Positions 19,201-26,727 of a stretch of DNA of 64,000 bases are shown here, in pieces; the first letter of the stretch is position 1, and each line of letters starts with the position of its first letter. The position numbers and the translations under genes are program-made. The DNA is from Corynebacterium sp. Marseille-P3884 (GTDB taxonomy: Bacteria; Actinomycetota; Actinomycetes; Mycobacteriales; Mycobacteriaceae), in NCBI RefSeq assembly GCF_017942225.1, contig NZ_JAGKSD010000011.1, positions 1-64,000 of the forward strand, in the 5' to 3' direction. The notes beneath the pieces were generated by a model, which was not told the origin of the DNA, ran no database searches, and worked only from the letters and a program-made list of their open reading frames with translations.

Positions 19201-19502
19201 CGTCCATGCTGCAGCGTAAGCTCCGCATCGGCTTCGCCAAGGCCGGCCGCCTCATGGACCTCATGGAATCCCGTGGTGTCGTCGGCCCGTCCGAAGGCTC
19301 CAAGGCGCGCGAGGTCCTGGTCAAGCCCGAGGAACTCGAGACCATCCAGTGGATGATCAAGGGCGCCGACCCCGCCGAAGCGCCTAAGGAAGTGCTCGAA
19401 GAGCAAGCCGCGGCAGAAGAAGCGTCCAGCGATTCGGATGCAGCAGATGGCGACACCCAGACCGTGAAGGCCACCTACAACCCGACCGGGGGTGCGTTCT
19501 AA
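16290..19502 (+). CDS. ftsK: DNA translocase FtsK
   Basis: This 1070-residue protein pumps chromosomal DNA at the division septum and helps resolve dimers at dif. About four membrane segments lie between residues 140 and 280. They are followed by an acidic/Pro/Ala-rich linker that includes an alanine-glycine run near residue 467-490. The FtsK/SpoIIIE motor has the Walker A GSTGSGKS (about residue 690) and Walker [15 protein letters not shown]. The C-terminal winged-helix gamma domain ([21 protein letters not shown]-like, residues 970-1030) recognises polar DNA motifs. ATG 16290 follows a TACAGT box by 7 bases (leaderless); GTG 16281 is the longer alternative. Confidence 0.95.
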   Translation: MSVTSTQRRQKGRPKTGPKSRDTRTTGGYSRNSASGTMVAAASADERVGSAVGAVGRGMGNAAREVTGAFSAVGRKATGSQKRRADDEMDGAPARRRRRRAAQPEGYDDSYDAPEEAGDMDDSFDAHDGHDDVPGRGRHVDALGLILIGLAAVLGASVWLDIAGPVGAAIASGVHWVIGAGALVLPVILVGIAVAIMLGLGRTASERAHSGAGLTIIAVCMLGLIHIFAGTPESWADRKIAGGAIGAIIGGPLSAGFTPFVAVPLLGLVIVYAALLATGITVRESFDYIRNVLRSIVSNAHTPDPHEDEAEDDDMYGYVDGDLDDIAEGRERRPRERVQGRSQPRKRRTPMDNYPVEPADEEAGDPTLFDAPAEPAPRRRRTNSRPSAANETRAMSRSAAQDEVYDFSSEFDFDDQFTEQIPASPAVSAAEALAPAPAEAPRRKPAPKAKPASKPSDTAPIQKVGGAATAAGAGAVAGAAAAGAAGASDAVTQAREEMRKQIVARSGIDASAIPASTPNSEKEQQAANAPAAREPEGASDYNLPSTSLLLPGNAPKTRTETNDRMIEAITDVFDEFKVDAAVTGFSRGPTVTRYEVELGPGVKVSKITNLQSNLAYAVATDNVRLLTPIPGKSAVGIEVPNADREMVRLRDVLDAPQVRSEQDPMLIGLGKNIEGDFVSASVQKMPHLLVAGSTGSGKSAFVNSMLVSLLTRATPEEVRLILVDPKMVELTPYEGIPHLITPIITQPKKAAAALQWLVEEMEQRYMDMKSARVRHIKDFNKKVRSGEHTAPLGSEREMRPYPLIVCVVDELADLMMTAPKEIEDSIVRITQKARAAGIHLVLATQRPSVDVVTGLIKTNVPSRLAFATSSLTDSRVILDQGGAEKLIGMGDALFIPQGAGKPQRLQGAFVSDEEIQAVVDAVKEQGEPHYTEGVTEEKAPEKKEIDEEIGKDMDDLLEAVELVVTSQLGSTSMLQRKLRIGFAKAGRLMDLMESRGVVGPSEGSKAREVLVKPEELETIQWMIKGADPAEAPKEVLEEQAAAEEASSDSDAADGDTQTVKATYNPTGGAF

Positions 19503-19505
19503 CCG

Positions 19506-20108
19506 ATGGGTGCTACTCCTGGGCTTCGGTTCTCTGTCGTCCTTTTCGACAATGTTGAGCTGCTCGATGTGGCTGGCCCGGTTGAAGTGCTGTCCAAAGT
19601 TGACGACTTCGACGTGGAAATGCTTTCAGCGGACGGTGGTTCCGTCGCGAGTTCTCAAGGCGTCCGGCTCGGCGTGGACGGCGACTTTAGTTCGGCAACC
19701 GGGGATGTGCTGTTCGTGCCGGGTGGCATGGGGACGCGCCGGCTGGTCGAAGACGACCACTTCCTCGCCCAGTTGAATGCGCTGGCCGACCAATCGCAGA
19801 TCTTGATGTCAGTGTGCACGGGATCCGCGCTTCTCGCTGCAGCCGGCCTGCTCGAGGGATATGCAGCGACGAGCAATAAGAGAGCCTTCGAGTGGGCCAC
19901 GAGCTTTGGCGAAAATGTCGAGTGGCACCGGTCGGCGCGGTGGGTGCATGACCGCGACCGGTGGACATCTTCGGGAGTAGCCGCAGGTACCGACATGGCC
20001 GCGGCGTTCATCGCCGACTGCCGCGGCGATCATCTTGTAGCCGAGATCGCCGATGCGATTGAGCTCCGGCTGAATCTCGATGCCGACGACGATCCCTTCT
20101 CCGTTTAG
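19506..20108 (+). CDS. DJ-1/PfpI family protein (GATase1-like)
   Basis: This 200-residue protein has the DJ-1/PfpI fold: FSVVLFDNVELLDVAGPVEV at the N terminus, LFVPGGMGTRRL in the middle, and the nucleophile elbow SVCTGSALLAAAGLLEG with the reactive cysteine near residue 105. After it come WHRSARWVHDRDRWTSSGVAAG residues typical of the AraC-linked isonitrile hydratase-like branch, but there is no helix-turn-helix. It begins 3 bases after the ftsK stop. The substrate is unknown. Confidence 0.85.
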   Translation: MGATPGLRFSVVLFDNVELLDVAGPVEVLSKVDDFDVEMLSADGGSVASSQGVRLGVDGDFSSATGDVLFVPGGMGTRRLVEDDHFLAQLNALADQSQILMSVCTGSALLAAAGLLEGYAATSNKRAFEWATSFGENVEWHRSARWVHDRDRWTSSGVAAGTDMAAAFIADCRGDHLVAEIADAIELRLNLDADDDPFSV

Positions 20109-20168
20109 GCCGCGGCTCTGAGGGTCGGGCTATGTGCTCGCCGGGGCGATCAAGTAGTCTTGCTCTCT

Positions 20169-20299
20169 GTTGGAGGGGAGTACCCCGAAAGCGCCTCGGA
20201 TCGTCAACACGGCCAACCTATGCGGTTCCCGGTCCGGGTGGCCCATCACGTGAGAGGGTGGGGGAGACCTCCGGTTAGTTTTCGTTCCAACCGGAGGTT
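20169..20299 (+). ncRNA. yybP-ykoY manganese riboswitch
   Basis: The leader before terC contains the conserved class elements in order: GGAGGGGAGTA near 20172-20182, ATCGTCAACACGG near 20200-20213, and GAGACCTCC near 20264-20272. Several GC stems lie between them. P1 can form between TTGGAGG (20170-20176) and CCTCCGG (20268-20274). The same ACCTCCGGTT strand (20267-20276) is perfectly complementary to AACCGGAGGT (20289-20298), which contains the terC ribosome-binding site. Mn2+ binding that stabilises P1 should therefore free the site, an ON switch at translation. The class is known to sense Mn2+ and to control terC-type exporters. Confidence 0.85.
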
Positions 20300-20305
20300 C
20301 TATTC

Positions 20306-21481
20306 ATGCATGTGCCTGTGTCTATTTGGTTGATCACCTCGGCGGTGATCTTGGGCTTTTTCATCTTCGACTTCGTCTCGCACGTGCGCACCCCGCATGA
20401 GCCGACGATGAAGGAATCGGGTGGCTGGGCCGCGTTCTACATGACGATGGCGTGCGTCTTCGGCGGCCTCGTGTGGGTCATGTGGGACTCGGAGCACGCC
20501 GTGCAGTTCTTCACCGGCTACATCACGGAGCTGTCGCTCAGTGTGGATAACTTGTTCGTGTTCGCGCTGATCATGGGATCGTTCAAGATCCCGCGCGCGT
20601 ACCAGCAGAAGGTGCTTCTCATCGGCATCGTCATCGCCCTGATCTGCCGTTTGCTGTTCATTCTGCTCGGCGCAGTGATCATTGAGGCGTGGTCGGACGT
20701 CTTCTACATCTTCGCCGCCTTCCTTCTCTACACCGCGATCAAGCTGGTGTACGACGAGGCGACCGATCAGGAGGATCCGGACCCGAAGGACATGTTCGTG
20801 GTCAAGACGCTGCGCAAGGTCATTCCGGTGACCAGGTCCTACCACGGCGACCGGTTGTTCTCCATGACGGTGGCAGGCAGGAAGGCGGTCACGCCGCTGT
20901 TCGTTGCGCTTTTGTCTATCGGCTTCATCGACGTGATGTTCGCCTTTGACTCCATTCCGGCGATCTACGGCATCACCCAGGAAGCATTCCTGGTGTTCAC
21001 GGCTAACGCATTCGCACTGCTGGGACTGCGCCAGCTGTACTTCCTGCTCAACGGTCTGCTGGACAAGCTCGTTTACCTGCCGTACGGCCTCGCGGTGGTG
21101 CTGGGCTTCATCGGTGTGAAGCTGTTGCTGCATGCCCTGCACGAGAACAACCTGTCGTTCATCAACGGCGGTGAGGGCATGAATGTGCCGGAGGTCGGCA
21201 CCGTGCTGTCCCTGGCGGTGATCGTCGGCGTGCTGGCGGTGACGGCGGTGGCCTCGATCATGAAGGATCGCGCCGATGTGAAGGCGGGTCGTTCCAGCCG
21301 CGAGGAGCAGAAGTACCACATCGACTTCGATGACCACGGCAACCGCCGCAAGGTGGACAACCACGGTCACCATATCGAGTGGATCGATGACCCGGCGACT
21401 TCGGGCAAGGGCGATCACACCGCGACCGGTTCGCGCGAGACCGACCACTTGGACGTCGCGCGCGGCGGCCGGAAGAAATAA
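20306..21481 (+). CDS. terC: TerC family integral membrane protein, probable Mn2+ exporter
   Basis: This 391-residue protein has about eight or nine membrane helices with the family's intramembrane acidic residues: ELSLSVDNLFVFALI and IDVMFAFDSIPAIYGITQEAFLVFTANAFALLGLRQLYFLL. A His/Asp-rich cytoplasmic tail follows. It should move Mn2+ out of the cytoplasm or to exported enzymes, as shown for Alx/TerC relatives. Its leader is a manganese riboswitch, which strongly supports the substrate. GGAGG lies 8 bases before the ATG. It is convergent with the YciI gene, leaving a single base between stops. Confidence 0.9.
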   Translation: MHVPVSIWLITSAVILGFFIFDFVSHVRTPHEPTMKESGGWAAFYMTMACVFGGLVWVMWDSEHAVQFFTGYITELSLSVDNLFVFALIMGSFKIPRAYQQKVLLIGIVIALICRLLFILLGAVIIEAWSDVFYIFAAFLLYTAIKLVYDEATDQEDPDPKDMFVVKTLRKVIPVTRSYHGDRLFSMTVAGRKAVTPLFVALLSIGFIDVMFAFDSIPAIYGITQEAFLVFTANAFALLGLRQLYFLLNGLLDKLVYLPYGLAVVLGFIGVKLLLHALHENNLSFINGGEGMNVPEVGTVLSLAVIVGVLAVTAVASIMKDRADVKAGRSSREEQKYHIDFDDHGNRRKVDNHGHHIEWIDDPATSGKGDHTATGSRETDHLDVARGGRKK

Positions 21482-21482
21482 G

Positions 21483-21767
21483 TCAGTCCCAAATATTGAT
21501 GACTGGGGTCCATTCACGGATGTCCCGGTCGGTCAGGGCGCCGGCGGCGAGGTAGGGGTCGTCGTCAAGCAATGCTTCGACATCGGCCTGTGTTGCGCCC
21601 TCAGCAAGGCGCACGATGATCGCGGATTGCGTATCGCCGCCAAAAGGTCCGGCTGCGACGATCTTTCCTTCGTCTTTGAGCGAAGCTATGAAGTCGCGGT
21701 GTGCCGGGCGCGTGTTGTGGATGAGCGCTTTCTTGCCGTACGTGTACGTCGCAATGAAGTAGGCCAT
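21483..21767 (-). CDS. YciI family protein
   Basis: A 94-residue ferredoxin-like alpha/beta protein of the YciI group. AYFIATYTYGKKALIHNTRPAHRDFI contains the conserved His and Arg, KIVAAGPFGGD follows, and SAIIVRLAEGATQADVEALLDDDPY matches the C-terminal half, including the Asp of the proposed active site. No reaction is established for this branch. It is monocistronic, divergent from pgsA and convergent with terC. Confidence 0.85.
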   Translation of the reverse strand: MAYFIATYTYGKKALIHNTRPAHRDFIASLKDEGKIVAAGPFGGDTQSAIIVRLAEGATQADVEALLDDDPYLAAGALTDRDIREWTPVINIWD

Positions 21768-21812
21768 GGGCGCGAAGTCTAGCGCGGGAGCATGGAATGT
21801 AGGGTTGAAGGC

Positions 21813-22370
21813 GTGAATGCTCCGAGCCAGACCACACAGTCGAACTGGAATCTGCCCAATATCTTGACGTCGTTGCGCATCCTGTTCATCCCCGTCTTCG
21901 CGTGGCTAGTGCTCACGGAACGGTGGTGGTGGGCGTTCGGGCTCTTTGTCGCGCTGATGATCACCGACAAACTCGACGGCGATATCGCGCGCTCGCGGGG
22001 CCTGGTCACGGACTTCGGCAAGATCGCCGACCCGATTGCGGATAAAGCGCTGATGATCACGGCGCTGGTCACGCTCAATATCGCGGGCCCGCTGCCGATC
22101 TGGATCACCGTCGTGATCATCGCGCGCGAGCTGGGCATCACCTTCTGGCGAATGGGCATGCTGCGAAACGGCAAAGTCGTGCCCGCATCGAAGGGCGGCA
22201 AACTCAAGACAGTGCTCCAAACCATCGGCGTGGCCATGTATCTGTGCCCGCTGCCTGGCTGGATGGATATCCCGACGCTCGTTGTCATGCTCATCGCCGT
22301 CGTGGTCACGGTGGTCACGGGCGTGCAGTACCTCGTCGACGGTGCCAAGGCGAACAGGAAGGACGCATGA
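21813..22370 (+). CDS. pgsA: CDP-diacylglycerol-glycerol-3-phosphate 3-phosphatidyltransferase
   Basis: This membrane enzyme makes phosphatidylglycerol phosphate, the precursor of phosphatidylglycerol and cardiolipin. The CDP-alcohol phosphatidyltransferase motif is complete: DKLDGDIARSRGLVTDFGKI followed by ADPIAD (DG-x2-AR-x8-G-x3-D-x3-D). Four to five hydrophobic helices surround it. I favour GTG 21813, since TAGGGT (21800-21805) lies 7 bases before it; ATG 21792 in the same frame would add seven residues. Its stop overlaps the cinA start (ATGA), so translation is coupled. Other CDP-alcohol transferases share the motif; context supports pgsA. Confidence 0.88.
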   Translation: MNAPSQTTQSNWNLPNILTSLRILFIPVFAWLVLTERWWWAFGLFVALMITDKLDGDIARSRGLVTDFGKIADPIADKALMITALVTLNIAGPLPIWITVVIIARELGITFWRMGMLRNGKVVPASKGGKLKTVLQTIGVAMYLCPLPGWMDIPTLVVMLIAVVVTVVTGVQYLVDGAKANRKDA

Positions 22371-22963
22371 CACAGGACACGCTTATCGACGTCCCCGCTG
22401 CCCCCGACCTCATCCGCACCCTCGCGTCACGCGGCGAGACCGTCGCTTTTTGCGAGTCCCTGACAGCGGGACTGGCCAGCGCGACCGTGGCGAAAGTTCC
22501 CGGTGCCTCCAATGTGCTGCGCGGGGGATTGATCACGTACGCCACGGACCTGAAGGCATCACTGGCAGGTGTGCCCGAGTCTGTGCTGGAAAAGCACGGC
22601 CCTGTGGCCGCGGTGACTGCCCGGCACATGGCCCGTGGCGCGCGCGAGAAATGCGGCGCGACGTGGGGTGTGGCTTTAACGGGTGTGGCCGGCCCCGATC
22701 CGCAGGACGGGCACCCGGTCGGCGAGGTCCACATTGCGGTCGCGGGACCGTCACGCACCGTCTCACTGCCGGCCGCGGACATTCTCGCCGGTAATTCCCA
22801 GGAAGCGCTAGCGACGCAGTTCGCGCTGGTTCCGGGGAGCCACGAACCAGTGCGAGTGCTGGTGGGGCAGCGGCAGGAGATCCGCGAACTGGCCGTCGCT
22901 GCGGCTATCGTGGCAGTACTTCATGAAACTGATCGGGAACAAAAACAAGAGGACGATCGTTGA
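22367..22963 (+). CDS. cinA: CinA C-terminal domain protein (nicotinamide-nucleotide amidohydrolase type)
   Basis: This 198-residue stand-alone CinA C-terminal (PncC) domain should hydrolyse nicotinamide mononucleotide to nicotinate mononucleotide in NAD salvage. Motifs are VAFCESLTAGLASATVAKVPGAS, GGLITYATDLKASLAGV, and GVALTGVAGPDPQDGHPVGEV. The family domain is about 160 residues. The extra length lies between VSLPAADILAGN and QRQEIRELAVAAAI, an insertion of about 30 residues of unknown role. It overlaps pgsA upstream and clgR downstream by 4 bases each. A GCTTATCGACG copy lies at 22381. Confidence 0.88.
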   Translation: MTQDTLIDVPAAPDLIRTLASRGETVAFCESLTAGLASATVAKVPGASNVLRGGLITYATDLKASLAGVPESVLEKHGPVAAVTARHMARGAREKCGATWGVALTGVAGPDPQDGHPVGEVHIAVAGPSRTVSLPAADILAGNSQEALATQFALVPGSHEPVRVLVGQRQEIRELAVAAAIVAVLHETDREQKQEDDR

Positions 22964-23352
22964 ACGACGTGATGGCAACTACGACGACGCTCAATTACCA
23001 ACCTGTTACGACCCGAACTGAGGACGGTGCGCACGGAAATTCTGCGAAGAAGACGCAGACGAAGGTACGCGAACCGCTGCTGCGCGAGGCATTGGGAATG
23101 TCGCTTCGCGCCTTCCGTGCCGACAAGGGCGTGACGCTGCGCGAGCTGGCGAACGAGGCACGCGTCTCACCGGGCTATATCTCCGAATTGGAACGCGGCC
23201 GCAAGGAAGTCTCCTCCGAGCTTTTAGCCTCCGTGTGCATCGCGTTGGACACCACCGTGGCCGAACTGTTGCTCGAGGCGGCGGCGAACCTCTCCCTGCA
23301 GTCGATGGAGCACGAGCTGGCTCATACCCCGCCGGCAGCCGCCGAGGTTTAG
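22960..23352 (+). CDS. clgR: Transcriptional activator ClgR (XRE-type)
   Basis: A 130-residue helix-turn-helix regulator. The HTH is ALGMSLRAFRADKGVTLRELANEARVSPGYISELERGRKEVSSELLASV; the last part of this is nearly invariant among ClgR proteins. In Corynebacterium and Mycobacterium, ClgR activates clp protease, pspA-type and stress genes and is itself degraded by Clp; the C-terminal alanine-rich end may serve as degron. The start is TTG 22960, with GAGG spaced 7 bases upstream and a TTGA overlap with the cinA stop. ATG 22972 is the alternative. pspA follows, its usual neighbour and target. Confidence 0.93.
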   Translation: MNDVMATTTTLNYQPVTTRTEDGAHGNSAKKTQTKVREPLLREALGMSLRAFRADKGVTLRELANEARVSPGYISELERGRKEVSSELLASVCIALDTTVAELLLEAAANLSLQSMEHELAHTPPAAAEV

Positions 23353-23417
23353 AAAAACTCCCGCGCGCGACCTGTCGTGCTCCGCTACCATTGAACCGTT
23401 AGCGATTAATCACGTGA

Positions 23418-23434
23418 CGTGGTGAAACACCACG
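23418..23434 (+). promoter_or_regulatory. Perfect inverted repeat in the pspA leader
   Basis: CGTGGTG-AAA-CACCACG is a perfect 7-bp inverted repeat about 27 bases before the pspA ATG and between a TACCAT -10-like box (about 23386) and the AAAGG site. It could be an operator or a 5' mRNA hairpin; I cannot tell which. Confidence 0.35.
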
Positions 23435-23460
23435 CGGTAGAAAGGCGAGACTGAAACACC

Positions 23461-24318
23461 ATGGCGAATCCTTTCGTTAAAGCCTGGAAGTACCTCATGG
23501 CGCTCTTCGACAACAAGATCGAAGAGAATGCCGATCCGAAGATCCAGATCGAGCAGGCGATCGGTGAGGCTCAGCGTCAGCACCAGGAGCTGTCTCAGCA
23601 GGCTGCGGCCGTCATCGGCAACCAGCGTCAGCTGGAGATGCAGCTGAACCGACGTCTGGCTGATGTGGAGAAGCTGCAGGCGAACACCAAGCAGGCTCTG
23701 AAGCTGGCTGACAAGTCCCGCGCCGACGGCGATAATTCCAAGGCCGTCGAGTACGAGAACGCCGCTGAGGCTTTCGCTGCCCAGCTGGTCACCGCTGAGC
23801 AGGGCGTCGAGGACACCAAGAGCCTGCACGACCAGGCTCTCCAGCAGGCAGAGCAGGCCAAGCAGGCTGTGGAGCGCAACTCCATGAAGCTGCAGCAGCA
23901 GGTCGCTGAGCGTTCTAAGCTCCTGTCCCAGCTCGAGCAGGCCAAGATGCAGGAGAAGGTCGCCGAGTCCCTGCAGTCCATGAACTCGCTCACCGATGGT
24001 TCCTCCCCGAACCTGGACCAGGTGCGTGAGAAGATCGAGCGCCGTTACTCCAACGCTCTCGGCCAGGCCGAGCTCGCCCAGAACTCCGTCCAGGGCCGCA
24101 TGGCCGAGGTGGAGCAGGCTGGCATCCAGATGGCCGGCCACAGCCGTCTGGAGCAGATCCGCGCCGAGATGGGCGGCGAGCTCGAGTCCGGCAAGAAGCC
24201 CGCCATCGAGCAGGGCACCTCGTCCGCGTCCAATGCTGCTAATTCCGCCACTGACTACTCCAACGTCGACCAGGACGCAGTCGCAGCGCGCATGCGTGAG
24301 CTGCGCGGCGAGCGTTAA
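23461..24318 (+). CDS. pspA: PspA/IM30 family envelope-stress protein
   Basis: This 285-residue protein is almost entirely coiled coil ([50 protein letters not shown]). It starts with the amphipathic membrane-binding helix [20 protein letters not shown]. It should oligomerise on stressed cytoplasmic membranes. The position after clgR matches the mycobacterial clgR-pspA (Rv2745c-Rv2744c) module, so ClgR control is likely. No pspB or pspC partner is present next to it. A C-terminal Ala/Ser/Asn-rich tail of about 40 residues is actinobacteria-like. Confidence 0.92.
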   Translation: MANPFVKAWKYLMALFDNKIEENADPKIQIEQAIGEAQRQHQELSQQAAAVIGNQRQLEMQLNRRLADVEKLQANTKQALKLADKSRADGDNSKAVEYENAAEAFAAQLVTAEQGVEDTKSLHDQALQQAEQAKQAVERNSMKLQQQVAERSKLLSQLEQAKMQEKVAESLQSMNSLTDGSSPNLDQVREKIERRYSNALGQAELAQNSVQGRMAEVEQAGIQMAGHSRLEQIRAEMGGELESGKKPAIEQGTSSASNAANSATDYSNVDQDAVAARMRELRGER

Positions 24319-24328
24319 TCAGTAGCTA

Positions 24329-24946
24329 TTAATCCACCGCACCGCGCGCCATGAGCGCCTCGCCCGTGAGCTGGGCGTGGCGGACGCTGCGGATGACAAG
24401 CGGGGTACCGAAGGCCAGGAGCGATAGATTCGCGCCCCTGGCCTTTCGTGCGTCGAGGGACTCGTTGGCGGTGCCGAGCAACACCGGAATCTGGCGAATG
24501 GTCAAAGCGATAGCCAGGCTGATGGTGTCCACGGGCACGCCGATGCGCTCGAGCGGAGCCATATTGGTCTCCAGGGCCTCCATGAGGTCCTCGATAGTGG
24601 TGGTCAGCGTGAACAGGCTCGCAGCCATCAGGGCGGCGATGAGACCGAAGACGGTGATGAGCATCTTCGCCAGGCCGTTTTGCCACCACAGGAAGGCGCC
24701 GATGAAGGCCATGAACGGCAGGATCGGCAGGACTTGGCGCAGGGCAGTTCGGAGCGGAATCTTGGCGACGGCGTACAGCACAGCGACGCCGCCGGCCGCG
24801 GCGAGCGGGTGCCACGGCTTCGTCGGCAGCACCGTGATCAAAATGATGAAGAGCAACAGCCCTGCGAATTTCGTGGCGGGAGAGGCGCGATGAACAGGCG
24901 TCGTGCCAGGGACGTAGACGCCCATGGGAAGTTCTCTGATTCTCAC
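24329..24946 (-). CDS. bioN: ECF biotin transporter, transmembrane T component BioN
   Basis: This 205-residue EcfT-type protein has about five helices. It carries the two Ala-Arg-Gly coupling motifs that dock on the ATPases; SLDARKARGANLSLLAFGTPL near the C terminus is the clear one. It is the last gene of bioY-bioM-bioN. The GTG start overlaps the bioM stop by 4 bases (GTGA). Together the three import biotin, which corynebacteria such as C. glutamicum cannot synthesise fully. Confidence 0.9.
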   Translation of the reverse strand: MRIRELPMGVYVPGTTPVHRASPATKFAGLLLFIILITVLPTKPWHPLAAAGGVAVLYAVAKIPLRTALRQVLPILPFMAFIGAFLWWQNGLAKMLITVFGLIAALMAASLFTLTTTIEDLMEALETNMAPLERIGVPVDTISLAIALTIRQIPVLLGTANESLDARKARGANLSLLAFGTPLVIRSVRHAQLTGEALMARGAVD

Positions 24947-25656
24947 GTCTCACCGTCCCAGTCAACGTCGTCAAGCTTGTCCATCAGGTCGGTGTAGAAC
25001 GCGATGGCCTCGCGCGCTGGGCCGTCAAATACGATGTCGCCGTCGTTGACGCACAGGACGCGTTCGAATTCGGTGAGCATGTCGATGTCGTGGGTGACCA
25101 CGATGACCTGCTGGTCGAGGGATGTCAGCTCGCGAATGATGCGGCGGCGGTTGCGCATATCGAGCAACGTCGTCGGCTCGTCGGCGATGATCGTCTCAGG
25201 CTCGATGACCATGACAGCTGCTAGGGCGAGCATCTGCTTCTCGCCGCCGGAGAGAGTGTGCGGGGAATTCTCGGCGCGGTCGACAAGCTGGAAGCGCTCC
25301 AGCATGTCGTCCACGCGCGCATTGACTTCAGCCTTGGGCAGCTTGAACCGGCGCAGGGAGAACGCGATGTCGTCGCGGACCCGCGGCATGACGATCTGTG
25401 CTTCGGCGTCGGAGAAGATGAAACCGACCTTCTTGCGCACGTCTTTGCCGTGCTCGGCGACGTCGAGGCCGTTGTAGGCCACGGTGCCTGATGACGGCTC
25501 GATCAGCCCGTTGATCAGCCGCACCAGCGTTGATTTGCCGGAGCCGTTGGAGCCGATGATGCCGATGCGTTGCTCGCTCAGCTCGAGCGTCTGCGGCTGC
25601 AGTATGACATCAGAGTCGTAGGCGACGCTGGCGCGGTCGAAAGAAATAGTGGGCAC
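24943..25656 (-). CDS. bioM: ECF biotin transporter, ATPase BioM
   Basis: A 237-residue ABC ATPase with Walker A GIIGSNGSGKSTL, the Q-loop region GFIFSDAEAQIVMP, signature LSGGEKQMLALAAVMV and Walker B TIIADEPTTLLD. The His switch is VTHDIDML. It powers biotin uptake with BioN and BioY in the energy-coupling-factor arrangement. The start is GTG 25656, nine bases after the bioY stop. Its place between S and T components makes the assignment firm. Confidence 0.93.
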   Translation of the reverse strand: MPTISFDRASVAYDSDVILQPQTLELSEQRIGIIGSNGSGKSTLVRLINGLIEPSSGTVAYNGLDVAEHGKDVRKKVGFIFSDAEAQIVMPRVRDDIAFSLRRFKLPKAEVNARVDDMLERFQLVDRAENSPHTLSGGEKQMLALAAVMVIEPETIIADEPTTLLDMRNRRRIIRELTSLDQQVIVVTHDIDMLTEFERVLCVNDGDIVFDGPAREAIAFYTDLMDKLDDVDWDGET

Positions 25657-25665
25657 AGCGAGAGA

Positions 25666-26250
25666 CTAACGCGTGCGGTGCAGCTGCGGGAACGCAGAGT
25701 GCACAGCGAATGCGATCGCGACCATCACGGCGAGCTTGCCCAGATCGGGGAGGATGAAGGCGAGCTGAGCGGCGAATGCGGCACCTGCGCCCATGTCGGC
25801 ACGCCACATGAGACCGAAGGAGCCGAGCACGTACTGGAGGGCGAGAGCGGCAAGACCGCCGAGGAAGAACACAGCGATCGTCGCGCCCTTGTTTTTGAAC
25901 GGAGCGCGGTACGCGATCAAGCCCGCAATGCCGGAGCCGATGAGGTAACCGCCAAGGTAGCCGACAGTCGGGCCCGCAAACGCGTGAATGACGGTGCTGC
26001 CGCCGGAGAGCACCGGCAGGAAGCAACCGACGAGCAAGAACAGGGCGGTGGCCAAAAAGCCGCGGCGGCCGCCGAGAACGAGGCCCGCGAGAATCGTCGC
26101 GGCATTCTGCAGCACGATAGGAACGCCGGCCGCGCCGATGGGAATGGAGAAGAAGCCGAGGACGGAGATCAGCGCAGCGAAGACTGCGATATATGCGATG
26201 TCGGTGGCTGCGCTGGTCCCGCGCGCGCCGGGGGTGCGTGTAGTCGTCAT
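25666..26250 (-). CDS. bioY: Biotin transporter substrate-binding protein BioY
   Basis: This 194-residue membrane S-component has about six helices and the BioY-typical AAGVPIVLQNAATILAGLVLG and AGPTVGYLGGYLIGSGIAGL. It binds biotin and delivers it through BioMN. On the minus strand TAATGT lies 7 bases before the ATG, so the mRNA is probably leaderless. A BioQ-type operator lies directly upstream. It is divergent from the DUF3046-recA unit. Confidence 0.93.
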   Translation of the reverse strand: MTTTRTPGARGTSAATDIAYIAVFAALISVLGFFSIPIGAAGVPIVLQNAATILAGLVLGGRRGFLATALFLLVGCFLPVLSGGSTVIHAFAGPTVGYLGGYLIGSGIAGLIAYRAPFKNKGATIAVFFLGGLAALALQYVLGSFGLMWRADMGAGAAFAAQLAFILPDLGKLAVMVAIAFAVHSAFPQLHRTR

Positions 26251-26272
26251 AAAGGAAACATTAGCGGCCCAC

Positions 26273-26287
26273 TTGAACGCCGTTCAA
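26273..26287. promoter_or_regulatory. BioQ-type operator of bioYMN
   Basis: TTGAACGCCGTTCAA is a perfect palindrome around a 3-base centre and matches the TGAAC-N3-GTTCA type of site bound by the TetR regulator BioQ, which represses biotin genes in C. glutamicum. It lies 23 bases upstream of the bioY start and just upstream of its -10 box. Confidence 0.75.
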
Positions 26288-26344
26288 TTCGAGGGGAGGG
26301 GCAAGCGTCGAGAAGCGAAAATCGGGGCGCGTAAGGTGGTGCGC

Positions 26345-26560
26345 ATGCGATTGACGGAATTCCACCAACTCGTCGTCGACGAATTCGGCGACGCGAAAGG
26401 AAAGTGGGTCGTGTCCTCGCACGTTTTCTCCGGCGAAGGGAAGACAGCGGGCGAGCTTATCGACGCCGGCGTGGACCCCCGCGACGTGTGGGACCACCTG
26501 TGCGACGACTTCGATATTCCCGAAGAGCGCCGACTGGGAATTGATCGCCCGGGGGAGTGA
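26345..26560 (+). CDS. DUF3046 family protein
   Basis: This small 71-residue acidic protein begins MRLTEFHQLVVDEFGDAKGK and contains DPRDVWDHLCDDFDIPEERR. The DUF3046 family is found immediately upstream of recA in many actinobacteria; its function is unknown. TAAGGT (26332-26337) lies 7 bases before the ATG, a leaderless promoter. It may be cotranscribed with recA, although recA has its own SOS region downstream. A GCTTATCGACG copy lies at 26455. Confidence 0.88.
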   Translation: MRLTEFHQLVVDEFGDAKGKWVVSSHVFSGEGKTAGELIDAGVDPRDVWDHLCDDFDIPEERRLGIDRPGE

Positions 26561-26565
26561 ATCAT

Positions 26566-26591
26566 TCGAACATTCGTGCGTGTATGTTCGA
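26566..26591. promoter_or_regulatory. Candidate SOS (LexA) operator of recA
   Basis: TCGAACAT and ATGTTCGA form perfect 8-bp arms separated by 10 bases. The TCGAAC and GTTCGA half-sites are those of the actinobacterial LexA box, but they lie 14 bases apart here instead of 4. Each half also pairs with a degenerate partner at normal spacing (TCGAACATTCGTGCGT and GTGCGTGTATGTTCGA). Confidence 0.55.
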
Positions 26592-26727
26592 TGGTGGTGT
26601 CGCAAAGCCCACTAGTGTGATTTTCAGTGAACGGGGAACCGGACACCGCTTGAGGCGGTCTAAGAAGATGAGACTGCTTTAACCGGGGGTTGAACCGGGG
26701 AACACACGAAACGAAAGGAACCACGCC

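Noticed and set aside
16527-19406. 959-codon minus-strand open frame opposite ftsK
   Set aside because: Antisense artefact of high G+C; ftsK motifs on the plus strand are complete.
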